From Chloroflexota bacterium (GTDB taxonomy: Bacteria > Chloroflexota > Anaerolineae > J102), in contig PIVW01000304.1 of NCBI GenBank assembly GCA_003353825.1, positions 1-7,209 on the forward strand: 7,209 nt of DNA. The letters are read 5' to 3'. Every line of letters starts with the position of its first letter. Within the stretch, counting starts at the first letter, position 1. Positions 1 to 5,789 of this stretch are shown here, piece after piece. The position numbers were made by a program, and so were the translations under genes. The notes beneath the pieces were generated by a model, which saw only the letters and a program-made list of their open reading frames with translations, had not been told where the DNA came from and did no database searches.

Positions 1-245
1 CCCGACTCGGGCACCAAATCGACTGGGCGGTTGAAGAGTTGCGAGAATTCACGTTGCATTTTTGCCCATGCTAAAAACCCGATAAGTACGTCAGATTCGA
101 AATCTACCAAAACATCAACGTCGCTATTTGTTCCGAAATCATCTCGTAGCACGGAGCCAAACAGAGATAATTTGCGTACGTGATGACGTCGACAGTATGA
201 CGCTAGTGCATCGTCAGATATTTCGAATGTGTCATGAGACGTCAT
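1..245 (-). CDS. MNT-type nucleotidyltransferase, 5' part (runs off the left edge)
   Basis: Reading leftwards from the ATG at 245-243 gives 81 codons and no stop before the window edge, so the gene is partial. The translation contains RKLSLFGSVLRDDFG followed by NSDVDVLVDF. This is the minimal nucleotidyltransferase signature: GS in the first loop, then the D-x-D metal ligands that bind Mg-NTP. After it comes a helical part ending in FNRPVDLVPESG, as is usual for this family. Related small proteins (MntA/HepT type) act as antitoxins that adenylylate a HEPN toxin. No HEPN partner is visible; it would lie beyond the left edge. The residues before RKLSLFGS (ALASYCRRHHV) also fit the family. The start is uncertain because a 10-bp duplication at 231-250 shifts the frame: an upstream ATG at 273-271 has a promoter directly before it but now runs into a stop. 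Confidence 0.85.
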   Translation of the reverse strand, partial: MTSHDTFEISDDALASYCRRHHVRKLSLFGSVLRDDFGTNSDVDVLVDFESDVLIGFLAWAKMQREFSQLFNRPVDLVPES

Positions 246-250
246 GAGAC
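231..250. repeat. Perfect 10-bp tandem duplication in the nucleotidyltransferase start region
   Basis: GTCATGAGAC occurs twice head to tail (231-240 and 241-250). The unit is not a multiple of three, so it changes the reading frame at the 5' end of the minus-strand nucleotidyltransferase gene. With two copies, the ATG at 245 is in frame and the ATG at 273 reads into TGA (234-232). With one copy, the ATG at 273 would be in frame with the whole protein. Confidence 0.9.
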
Positions 251-279
251 GGTAACTCAGAATTGCGATTCATGATCAT

Positions 280-288
280 ATTATATCA
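280..288 (-). promoter_or_regulatory. Extended -10 promoter for the nucleotidyltransferase gene
   Basis: On the minus strand the sequence reads TGATATAAT, a consensus TATAAT (285-280) with the TGn extension that can replace a -35 box. No good -35 hexamer is seen 16-18 bp upstream. The expected start of transcription is about 7 nt downstream, at or next to the ATG at 273, so a leaderless mRNA is possible. A small dyad, TGAT (273-276) and ATCA (285-288), overlaps the -10 box and could be an operator; that is inference. Confidence 0.5.
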
Positions 289-307
289 CACATACCACGA
301 AAAAAAT

Positions 308-312
308 GAGGA
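308..312 (+). promoter_or_regulatory. Probable ribosome binding site of pgi (distant)
   Basis: GAGGA lies 15 nt before the pgi ATG, further than the usual 5-9 nt. No closer purine-rich match exists. An ATG at 306 opens a nine-codon ORF in another frame that overlaps the pgi start (stop at 333-335). I see no convincing sigma70 promoter for pgi in the divergent gap. Confidence 0.35.
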
Positions 313-327
313 CTACTCAACAGCATC

Positions 328-1968
328 ATGTCTAAACTAACAGATTCTTCATCCTGGCAATCGTTGCAAAACCACCAACGTGAGATACAGAAGCAGCACA
401 TGCGCGAACTTTTCGCCAAAGATACCGCGCGCTTCGAGCGGTTTTCGCTTTTTATGGATGATATCCTCTTTGACTATTCGAAGAATCGTATAAACGAACA
501 AACCATGATTCTTTTGACCGATCTGGCCGAACAGCGAGGGCTGGGTGATGCCATTCAGTCGATGTTCTCGGGTGAGAAGATCAACAATACCGAAGATCGG
601 GCCGTTCTGCACATCGCCCTGCGTAATCGTAGCAACAGGCCGATTCTTGTCGAAGGTGAAGATGTGATGCCGGAGGTCAATCGGGTGCTTGAGCAAATGA
701 AACGCTTTAGCGAAGCGGTAAGGTCGGGGGCATGGAAGGGACATACGGGCAAGCGCATTACCGATGTGGTCAATATCGGCATTGGCGGCTCGGATCTGGG
801 CCCGAAAATGGTGACTTTAGCTCTGACACCCTACGTGCATCCGGACATGCGATTTCACTTCGTCTCCAATGTGGATGGCACCGATATCACTGAAACACTC
901 AAAAAGGTCGATCCGGAAACCACCCTCTTTCTGATCGCTTCCAAGACCTTCACCACGCAGGAAACGATGTCCAACGCCCATACAGCTCGTGGCTGGTTTC
1001 TCGCCAGCGCTGGAGATGAGGGCGCGGTCGCCAAACACTTTGTGGCCTTGTCCACCAATGCCGAGCAAGTGAAGGCTTTTGGTATCGACACCGCCAATAT
1101 GTTCGAGTTTTGGAACTGGGTGGGAGGGCGCTATTCTCTGTGGTCGGCGATTGGCCTCTCCATTGTCCTTGCAGTCGGCATGGATCGCTTCGAAGAATTT
1201 CTGGCAGGGGCACACAGTGTGGATGAACATTTCCGCACAACACCTTTCGCCGAGAATATCCCCGTGATCATGGGACTCTTGGGCATCTGGTACAACAATT
1301 TCTTTGGCGCAGAGAGCAACGCCATCCTCCCTTACGACGAGTATTTGGGCCGATTCGCCGCCTATTTCCAGCAGGGTGATATGGAAAGCAACGGTAAGAG
1401 CGTGGACAAACAGGGCCAGCACGTGGATTACAGCACTGGGCCCATTATCTGGGGCGAACCGGGCACCAATGGCCAGCACGCCTTTTATCAACTGATTCAC
1501 CAGGGCACCAAACTGATCCCGTGCGATTTCCTGGCCCCGGCCCAATCACAGAACCCCAACGGCGAACATCACACCATCCTCATTTCCAACTTCCTCGCTC
1601 AGACTGAAGCGCTGATGAAGGGCAAGACCGCAGAGGAAGCCCGGTCGGAGTTGGTGGCGCAAGGCGCTAGCGGGCAAGACCTGGAGACCTTGGCACCGGC
1701 CAAGACCTTCGAAGGCAACCGCCCGTCCAACTCTTTCCTCTTCAAACGGCTGACCCCCGAAACACTAGGTTCCCTCATCGCCCTATATGAACACAAGATC
1801 TTCACGCAAGGCGTAATCTGGAACATCAACTCCTTCGATCAGATGGGGGTTGAACTGGGCAAGCAATTGGCCAAGGCGATTTTACCAGAACTGAAGGGTA
1901 ATGAGCCTATTACATCACACGACGCCTCGACCAATGGTTTGACCAACTATTTCAAGGCGATTCGTTGA
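328..1968 (+). CDS. pgi: Glucose-6-phosphate isomerase
   Basis: This cytoplasmic enzyme interconverts glucose 6-phosphate and fructose 6-phosphate in glycolysis and gluconeogenesis. The product is 546 residues, close to the roughly 549 of the E. coli enzyme. Both family signatures are present: [14 protein letters not shown] at 263-276 and [18 protein letters not shown] ending at Lys512. The glycine loop [10 protein letters not shown] (150-159) and the phosphate-binding SKTFTTQET (205-213) are intact. The catalytic residues can be placed by spacing against E. coli 355/386/514: Glu353 in MESNGK, His384 in NGQHAFYQ and Lys512. Arg268 in the GGR motif is also kept. The first ATG gives the full family length, and the next Met (about codon 25) would remove the conserved N-terminal helix. 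The gene appears monocistronic, with other genes divergent on one side and 165 bp of spacer on the other. No terminator is obvious after it; a 5-bp inverted repeat (ACGCT/AGCGT, 1968-1990) is too weak to call. Confidence 0.97.
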   Translation: MSKLTDSSSWQSLQNHQREIQKQHMRELFAKDTARFERFSLFMDDILFDYSKNRINEQTMILLTDLAEQRGLGDAIQSMFSGEKINNTEDRAVLHIALRNRSNRPILVEGEDVMPEVNRVLEQMKRFSEAVRSGAWKGHTGKRITDVVNIGIGGSDLGPKMVTLALTPYVHPDMRFHFVSNVDGTDITETLKKVDPETTLFLIASKTFTTQETMSNAHTARGWFLASAGDEGAVAKHFVALSTNAEQVKAFGIDTANMFEFWNWVGGRYSLWSAIGLSIVLAVGMDRFEEFLAGAHSVDEHFRTTPFAENIPVIMGLLGIWYNNFFGAESNAILPYDEYLGRFAAYFQQGDMESNGKSVDKQGQHVDYSTGPIIWGEPGTNGQHAFYQLIHQGTKLIPCDFLAPAQSQNPNGEHHTILISNFLAQTEALMKGKTAEEARSELVAQGASGQDLETLAPAKTFEGNRPSNSFLFKRLTPETLGSLIALYEHKIFTQGVIWNINSFDQMGVELGKQLAKAILPELKGNEPITSHDASTNGLTNYFKAIR

Positions 1969-1999
1969 CGCTGGTTTTTCTGTGTAGCGTACCTGTAAC

Positions 2000-2028
2000 T
2001 TGCCAGGAAATCCGGCATCTGAGATACT
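2000..2028 (+). promoter_or_regulatory. Sigma70-type promoter of the DUF1269 gene
   Basis: TTGCCA (2000-2005, five of six to consensus) and GATACT (2023-2028, four of six) are separated by exactly 17 bp. The predicted start of transcription is near 2035, giving a 5' UTR of about 100 nt that begins with a hairpin. Confidence 0.5.
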
Positions 2029-2036
2029 AATAAGCA

Positions 2037-2084
2037 AGCGCAGTCAATGCGTATCGCCTGCACCTAACGCACGCCAACTGCGCT
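2037..2084 (+). other. Hairpin at the predicted 5' end of the DUF1269 mRNA
   Basis: AGCGCAGT (2037-2044) is complementary to ACTGCGCT (2077-2084). Inside, TGCGT (2048-2052) pairs with ACGCA (2067-2071) around a 14-nt loop. The run that follows on the plus strand is A-rich rather than T-rich, so this is not an intrinsic terminator for pgi. It sits at the predicted transcript start and may act as a stabilising 5' stem-loop or a regulatory leader; that role is inferred. Confidence 0.45.
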
Positions 2085-2122
2085 GTACCAAAAAAAACAG
2101 GTCCAAGCGACTAACGAAACAT

Positions 2123-2128
2123 AAGGAG
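2123..2128 (+). promoter_or_regulatory. Ribosome binding site of the DUF1269 gene
   Basis: AAGGAG lies 5 nt before the ATG at 2134. The same AAGGAG-N5-ATG arrangement appears before the ORF at 7047, and it fixes the start here. Confidence 0.8.
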
Positions 2129-2133
2129 TTACA

Positions 2134-2634
2134 ATGAGTGACCTGTTTGTATTCGCCTTTGACACCCTAGGTGGTGCTCAAGAAATGGCGGACGAAGTAA
2201 AGAGCCTGCAGAAACAACAACTAATCACCCTCGAAGACGCAGCGATCGTCACCCGCAAAGATGATGGCAAACCCAAGGTCAAACAGGCGAATAGTCTGGT
2301 TGGCGCCGGAGCATTAGGCGGCGCTTTTTGGGGCCTGCTGATCGGTCTTCTCTTCTTTGCCCCCTGGTTGGGTCTGGCTGCCGGCGCTATCGGCGGTGCT
2401 ATTGGCGGTAAGTTTACCGACATCGGCATCGATGACAAGTTCATCAAAGAAGTAGGTGATACCATTCAGCCTGGTGGATCAGCCCTGTTCCTGCTCGTGG
2501 TCAAAGCCACCGAGGACAAGGTCCTGGATGCCCTCAGCAAATTCGATGCTACTATCCTGCGCACATCCCTCTCTGAAGAGGATGATGCTAAACTCAAGGC
2601 TGCTTTTGGCCCTCACGAGGAAGAAGAAGCCTAA
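2134..2634 (+). CDS. DUF1269-family glycine-rich membrane protein
   Basis: The product is 166 residues. The N-terminus MSDLFVFAFDTLGGAQEMADEVKSL and the central glycine-rich hydrophobic stretch (about 55-92) match the DUF1269 family as I know it. Residues 55-75 and 78-92 form one long or two short membrane segments. They are rich in GxxxG-like spacing (GAGALGGAFWG, then GAIGGAIGG), as in glycine-zipper proteins that pack or oligomerise in membranes. A soluble alpha/beta part follows (about 96-150), and the tail is strongly acidic, ending in HEEEEA. There is no signal peptide. The molecular function of the family is not established; some members are annotated as stress-related or TMEM-like, and I do not assign a reaction. 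It has its own promoter, a strong ribosome binding site and a downstream hairpin, so it is probably a single-gene unit. Confidence 0.88.
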   Translation: MSDLFVFAFDTLGGAQEMADEVKSLQKQQLITLEDAAIVTRKDDGKPKVKQANSLVGAGALGGAFWGLLIGLLFFAPWLGLAAGAIGGAIGGKFTDIGIDDKFIKEVGDTIQPGGSALFLLVVKATEDKVLDALSKFDATILRTSLSEEDDAKLKAAFGPHEEEEA

Positions 2635-2647
2635 ATTCGTAGTATGA

Positions 2648-2674
2648 AGGCCATGTCGCTGTTTGACATGGCCT
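2648..2674 (+). terminator. Hairpin terminator candidate after the DUF1269 gene
   Basis: A perfect 10-bp stem (AGGCCATGTC at 2648-2657 with GACATGGCCT at 2665-2674) closes a 7-nt loop, starting 13 nt after the stop codon. The stem is strong, but the nearest T-rich run (TTCCTTTTT, 2691-2699) begins 16 nt later, so it is not a canonical intrinsic terminator. It may instead be a 3' stabilising hairpin. A perfect TTGACA (2663-2668) is embedded in the loop and right arm. Confidence 0.6.
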
Positions 2675-2699
2675 GAGTAATAGGTGCAGATTCCTTTTT

Positions 2700-2805
2700 G
2701 GGGCTATTTGCAGCTAGCAGACAGAAGAATCGATAAAGCCGGCATGTTTGTTGGATTTATCATGGTCTCTGCCGGCATAGCTAGCAGGTAGCCCCGATTT
2801 TTTTT
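2700..2805 (+). other. Structured element with nested inverted repeats and an 8-T tail
   Basis: The outer arms are GGGGCTA (2700-2706) and TAGCCCC (2789-2795), followed by GA and eight Ts (2798-2805). Inside them GCTAGC (2713-2718) pairs with GCTAGC (2780-2785), and GCCGGCA (2738-2744) pairs with TGCCGGC (2770-2776). A further pair, GATAAA (2732-2737) and TTTATC (2756-2761), crosses the GCCGGCA pair, so it must be an alternative fold or a pseudoknot. The T run ends 37 nt before the small ORF at 2843. Possible readings are a riboswitch- or attenuator-like leader, a terminated small RNA, or a small palindromic mobile repeat. I do not recognise a known class. Confidence 0.5.
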
Positions 2806-2829
2806 GTCGCCATAAGTTCAGATCGTTCT

Positions 2830-2834
2830 GGAAG
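2830..2834 (+). promoter_or_regulatory. Ribosome binding site of the small membrane protein
   Basis: GGAAG lies 8 nt before the ATG at 2843 and supports translation of this short ORF. Confidence 0.5.
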
Positions 2835-2842
2835 AGTGTAAA

Positions 2843-3046
2843 ATGACAGAGCAGAATGCAAATGAAGTCAATCTCAAGGGCTTCGGCCATACCATTGAAG
2901 ACTTGGTTGCCCCAGACGAAGAAGTTCAAGAACGACGGCGGGGCGCACTCGTTGCGGTTGCTATCATCTTCATGTTTATTGGACTCGTCCTGATCAAGCA
3001 GGTACTGATTCCTTATTGGCAAGAGGATGAAATCCCTATCGAGTGA
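2843..3046 (+). CDS. Small single-span membrane protein, unknown function
   Basis: This 67-residue protein matches no family I recognise. Residues 1-30 are polar and acidic, with a hydrophobic patch GFGHTIEDLVAPDEE. Arg31-Arg33 come next, then one hydrophobic helix (about 34-56, GALVAVAIIFMFIGLVLIKQ onward) and a short acidic C-terminus WQEDEIPIE. The three arginines before the helix predict N-in/C-out topology by the positive-inside rule. It has a plausible ribosome binding site and a codon-like composition, and it lies between a structured element and an ion channel gene on the same strand. No terminator is visible in the 171 bp before the channel, so co-transcription is possible. It could be an accessory subunit, but that is only a guess from position. 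Confidence 0.65.
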   Translation: MTEQNANEVNLKGFGHTIEDLVAPDEEVQERRRGALVAVAIIFMFIGLVLIKQVLIPYWQEDEIPIE

Positions 3047-3217
3047 CGGATTTTAGGAACGAAGATTCGATACGGCTGGGAACTTACGCCGACCAGTACG
3101 AAAAAGTTTCGGGTATGAAAAAATCTCATTCCTATCATCGCCGACTTATCGAATACAATGCTGTTAATATCCCTCCCCTATCTCACGCTGTTCAGGCCAC
3201 GCCGCCGGTAATTAACT
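3047..3217 (+). other. Spacer upstream of the ion channel gene
   Basis: These 171 bp hold no convincing gene. An open frame from the GTG at 3043 overlaps the preceding stop and runs on into the channel gene out of frame; its translation past 3217 is a shadow with Arg/Cys/His-rich composition. TACAAT (3154-3159) is a possible -10 box, but no good -35 lies 16-18 bp before it. No ribosome binding site is evident before the channel ATG. Confidence 0.4.
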
Positions 3218-5101
3218 ATGCATACAACAACCTATCGCCGTTGGGGAACAACTATAGAAAAACTACTCTCGATCATGGTTGTTGTCACCCTCCTGTTGGG
3301 TTTGGCTGCACCTGTCTTTGCGCAAGCGGAAGGACAGATCGAGACCATCGATGGCCGCGTGCAGCCCGGGAACCCGGTCTGGATCACAGTACCCGATCTC
3401 GAACCAGGTCAAAAGTTATATGTCTATGTCGAGACCACGTCAGGTAACCTTGATCCATTCATAGCGTTGGCTGACGTAGCGCTAGATCGCGCCGCCCTCG
3501 AAGAGACCTTTAACCAACAGGTATTACAGTCGATTGTATTAGGAGAGGATCCCCTGGAAGTTGTGCCACAAGTTGCCGACGAATTTTTTCTAGCCTGGGA
3601 TGATGACGACGGTGAGGGATACGCAGCGGCATTTGAATATATTATATCCGGCAAGGGGGATCACCAATTACTCCTGATCAGTTCCCCTTTTAACGCATCT
3701 TCGGGTGACTTCAGGCTCACAGTGGGCATAGACGCCCCGCAGGTTCTTACTGGGACGGCGGGGCCCACCGGCGATACTATTGTCGAGGTGCAACGTGATA
3801 GCACTCTCACAGCACCCAGCATCCAGGAAGTTGGGGGCATATTAGAGGATACGAGGTCCTCTTTTCACGGGCTCAATGATTTGAAGGCGGGTGATACAGT
3901 TTACGCTTTTATTGAAACCACCTCAGGTGATCTGGCCCCGATCCTGCAATTGGTTGATTTCGGAGGGAAGACCCTCGCCAGCGGCAATTTCGAAGGTTCA
4001 GCACAGCAGGCTATCTTGCAATACACCTTCGCAGAAGATGCCCGTAATTACGTTATCCGTATTAATCGCGGTACCGCCGGTATTGATGAGTTGACGTCAG
4101 GGGATTATCGTCTCCAAGTTGGTGTGAACGCGCCTGAAGTCTTGACAGGCACGGCATTGGTCAATAGTCTGGCCTTGCTCAAGGCTCCGATTGATGTGAA
4201 AGTGGGCATACAGATGGATCAGATCACTGGGGTGGATCAGAAGTCCGAAAACTTTGGTGTGGCCGCGAGTTTACGGATGGACTGGACGGATCCCAGGTAT
4301 GCGTTCAGCCCGGACGAGTGTGATTGCGAGTTCAAGACATTGACCGGCAGTGCCTTTACCTCATTCATAAGCAATAACGGTCTCACCTGGCCCGAGTTCA
4401 TTTTATTCAATCAACAGGGCCGGCGAGATACACAGAGCCAAGTCGTCGTCATCCGCCCAGATGGAACTACGATCTATTTCGAACGATTTTCCGCCACACT
4501 ACAGGCGCCCGATTTCGATTTCACACTATTCCCATTCGATAAACAGAAATTCTTCATTCGTGTAGAATCCGTATTTCCACAGTCCTTCTATCAATTCTCC
4601 GAAAATCCTGAATATACCGGTCTGGGCGATCAACTCGGCGAGGAAGAATGGGTCATCCTGGATACCTGGACTGTCGCTGAGCATGTCACAGGAAACGCTC
4701 GCTTCTCATTCGGATTTGAGGCCAATCGCCACCTTATTTTCTACATCGTCCGCATATTCACCCCGATTTTGGTTATCATCATCGTCTCGTGGTTCACCTT
4801 TTTCCTCAAAGACTATAGCAAACGGGTGGATGTGGCCAGCGCCAATCTTCTGTTGTTCATCGCCTTCAATTTTACGATATCAGGTGATCTGCCAAAGCTC
4901 GGTTACCTGACGTTTCTTGATGTGGTTTTAGTCAGCACCTTTGTGGTGACGGCACTGGTTGTGATCTTCAATGTTTGGCTGAAACGTTTGGAGGTCGCCA
5001 ATAAGGAATCGGTTGCACAGACCTTAGACAAATACAGTATCTGGCTCTATCCACTCCTCTATTTCGGCGCCATTGCGGTCGTAACTTTTCTGTTCACTTG
5101 A
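3218..5101 (+). CDS. Pentameric ligand-gated ion channel (Cys-loop superfamily) with two extra N-terminal domains
   Basis: A 627-residue subunit of a homopentameric channel in the cytoplasmic membrane. A signal peptide comes first (hydrophobic 16-31, cleavage near APVFA|Q at 35). Two homologous beta domains follow (about 40-181 and 207-313), sharing ETTSGxLxP (72, 233) and an SGD[FY]RL...VLTGTA end (162-181, 294-313). They resemble PPC-type domains. The ligand-binding domain (about 324-500) has the family marks WTDPR (356-360), WPEFILFN (391-398) and FPFD (438-441), but no Cys-loop cysteines. The membrane helices are M1 506-530 with Pro516, M2 537-555, M3 566-588 and M4 606-626. AFN...DLPKLGYLTF (549-566) matches the GLIC M2-M3 region closely. 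The layout resembles DeCLIC, a bacterial channel with extra N-terminal domains. The ATG at 3218 is the first after an in-frame TAA at 3209 and gives a full signal peptide. Ligand and ion selectivity are unknown. Confidence 0.93.
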   Translation: MHTTTYRRWGTTIEKLLSIMVVVTLLLGLAAPVFAQAEGQIETIDGRVQPGNPVWITVPDLEPGQKLYVYVETTSGNLDPFIALADVALDRAALEETFNQQVLQSIVLGEDPLEVVPQVADEFFLAWDDDDGEGYAAAFEYIISGKGDHQLLLISSPFNASSGDFRLTVGIDAPQVLTGTAGPTGDTIVEVQRDSTLTAPSIQEVGGILEDTRSSFHGLNDLKAGDTVYAFIETTSGDLAPILQLVDFGGKTLASGNFEGSAQQAILQYTFAEDARNYVIRINRGTAGIDELTSGDYRLQVGVNAPEVLTGTALVNSLALLKAPIDVKVGIQMDQITGVDQKSENFGVAASLRMDWTDPRYAFSPDECDCEFKTLTGSAFTSFISNNGLTWPEFILFNQQGRRDTQSQVVVIRPDGTTIYFERFSATLQAPDFDFTLFPFDKQKFFIRVESVFPQSFYQFSENPEYTGLGDQLGEEEWVILDTWTVAEHVTGNARFSFGFEANRHLIFYIVRIFTPILVIIIVSWFTFFLKDYSKRVDVASANLLLFIAFNFTISGDLPKLGYLTFLDVVLVSTFVVTALVVIFNVWLKRLEVANKESVAQTLDKYSIWLYPLLYFGAIAVVTFLFT

Positions 5102-5120
5102 GTACTGACTGAGAAATCGG

Positions 5121-5660
5121 ATGCATCCTGAAATCCAGCATTATCTGGCTATGATCGAGGATCTGCACTCGCAAGTGCGAGCGTTGATTGCCGATCTGTC
5201 CGCCGATGCCCTAAATTGGCGGCCTTTACCTACAAATGATGATCATGCCACTAACTCATTGGCTGTCCTGGCTGCCCATGTGGCCGGCGCCGAAGAGTTC
5301 TGGGTGATCGAGGTGGTCGGGGGGCAGCCAGTTGGCCGAGAGAGGTCTGCGGAGTTTGGCACCGCTGTCGAAGATAACAGTGAACTTCTTGCCAGGCTCG
5401 ACCAGGTGGGACATGACGTGCGCCAGGTACTGACCACACTTTCTGTCGAGGAGCTTGAGACAACTCCTGAGGTTCAAGGTAAGACAGTCACTGTGCGCTG
5501 GGCGCTCTTACATGTGATCGAACACACAGCCCTGCACCTGGGCCACATGCAGATCACGTATCAATTATGGCAGGGTGGGCGTGCCGGACCTTCGCCGCGC
5601 TGGTATGAGCGGGTGAGGAAATCGCTAAACCAGGAAACCGGTAAACCAGGAAACCGGTAA
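5121..5660 (+). CDS. DinB-fold (DUF664-like) putative metal-binding protein
   Basis: The product is 179 residues, a typical size for DinB four-helix-bundle proteins. The expected metal triad is present: His53 in LAAHVAGAEEFW, and His135 and His139 in the HVIEHTALHLGHMQ helix (an HxxxH pattern). The N-terminal helix with SADALNWRPLP is also characteristic. Family members bind a divalent metal; some are thiol transferases (bacillithiol or mycothiol) and most have no known substrate, so I give no reaction. The gene starts 19 bp after the channel stop with only a weak purine-rich stretch (GAGAAA) before it, so translational coupling to the channel gene is likely. The last 11 codons and the stop are encoded by a 16-bp tandem repeat, so the tail LNQETGKPGNR is probably not conserved. 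Confidence 0.88.
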   Translation: MHPEIQHYLAMIEDLHSQVRALIADLSADALNWRPLPTNDDHATNSLAVLAAHVAGAEEFWVIEVVGGQPVGRERSAEFGTAVEDNSELLARLDQVGHDVRQVLTTLSVEELETTPEVQGKTVTVRWALLHVIEHTALHLGHMQITYQLWQGGRAGPSPRWYERVRKSLNQETGKPGNR

Positions 5661-5679
5661 ACCAGGAAACCGGTAAACC
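5626..5679. repeat. 16-bp tandem repeat, three full copies plus 6 bp, over the DinB stop codon
   Basis: TAAACCAGGAAACCGG occurs at 5626-5641, 5642-5657 and 5658-5673 without mismatch, followed by TAAACC at 5674-5679. The unit is not a multiple of three, so each copy is read in a different phase. The third copy supplies the in-frame TAA stop (5658-5660) of the DinB gene. Loss of one copy would still leave a TAA in frame from the partial copy. Confidence 0.95.
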
Positions 5680-5681
5680 TG

Positions 5682-5698
5682 TTCGAATGCGCATCGAA
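5682..5698. repeat. Inverted repeat in the DinB-thiolase spacer
   Basis: TTCGA (5682-5686) and TCGAA (5694-5698) flank the palindrome TGCGCA (5688-5693), with one extra A breaking perfect symmetry. It may be an operator or a short hairpin. It has no T tail, so it is unlikely to be a terminator. Confidence 0.3.
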
Positions 5699-5723
5699 AT
5701 TCGCTTTCACGGTGCATCCCGGT

Positions 5724-5763
5724 CTACCGTCCTACCGTCCTACCGGTATACTGGTCTACCGGC
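5724..5763. repeat. 8-bp tandem array (five units) upstream of the thiolase gene
   Basis: The units are CTACCGTC, CTACCGTC, CTACCGGT, ATACTGGT and CTACCGGC, end to end. The fourth, degenerate unit creates TATACT at 5747-5752, a five-of-six -10 box, about 38 bp before the thiolase ATG. No matching -35 is seen 17 bp upstream, so promoter activity is uncertain. Confidence 0.8.
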
Positions 5764-5778
5764 CTCCAGTCAAAACTT

Positions 5779-5783
5779 GGGAG
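5779..5783 (+). promoter_or_regulatory. Ribosome binding site that sets the thiolase start
   Basis: GGGAG lies 6 nt before the ATG at 5790. The GTG at 5712 has no such site, and its extra 26 codons would be translated from the 8-bp array, so 5790 is preferred. Confidence 0.7.
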
Positions 5784-5789
5784 TTCAAT

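Noticed and set aside
306..335. Nine-codon upstream ORF overlapping the pgi start
   Set aside because: It is too short to judge and has no ribosome binding site of its own; an ATG here is expected by chance.
817..1545. Open frame of 242 codons on the minus strand inside pgi
   Set aside because: It is antisense to the conserved core of pgi, its translation shows no family features, and it has no ribosome binding site or promoter; long antisense frames are common in such genes.
2037..2097. Intrinsic terminator for pgi
   Set aside because: The hairpin is followed on the plus strand by A residues, not T residues, and a good promoter lies directly before it, so it fits a 5' leader better.
3043..3447. 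134-codon frame from the GTG overlapping the small membrane protein's stop
   Set aside because: The GTGA overlap looks like coupling, but more than half of the frame lies out of phase within the channel gene, the composition there is shadow-like (Cys, Arg and His rich), and no domain is recognisable.
5626..5763. CRISPR array
   Set aside because: The 16-bp and 8-bp units are contiguous with no unique spacers between them, so these are tandem repeats.
5712..5789. Longer thiolase starting at the GTG at 5712
   Set aside because: The extra 26 residues are encoded by the 8-bp repeat array, no ribosome binding site precedes the GTG, and the family N-terminus (SVSIVGIGKVPV) begins at the ATG at 5790.
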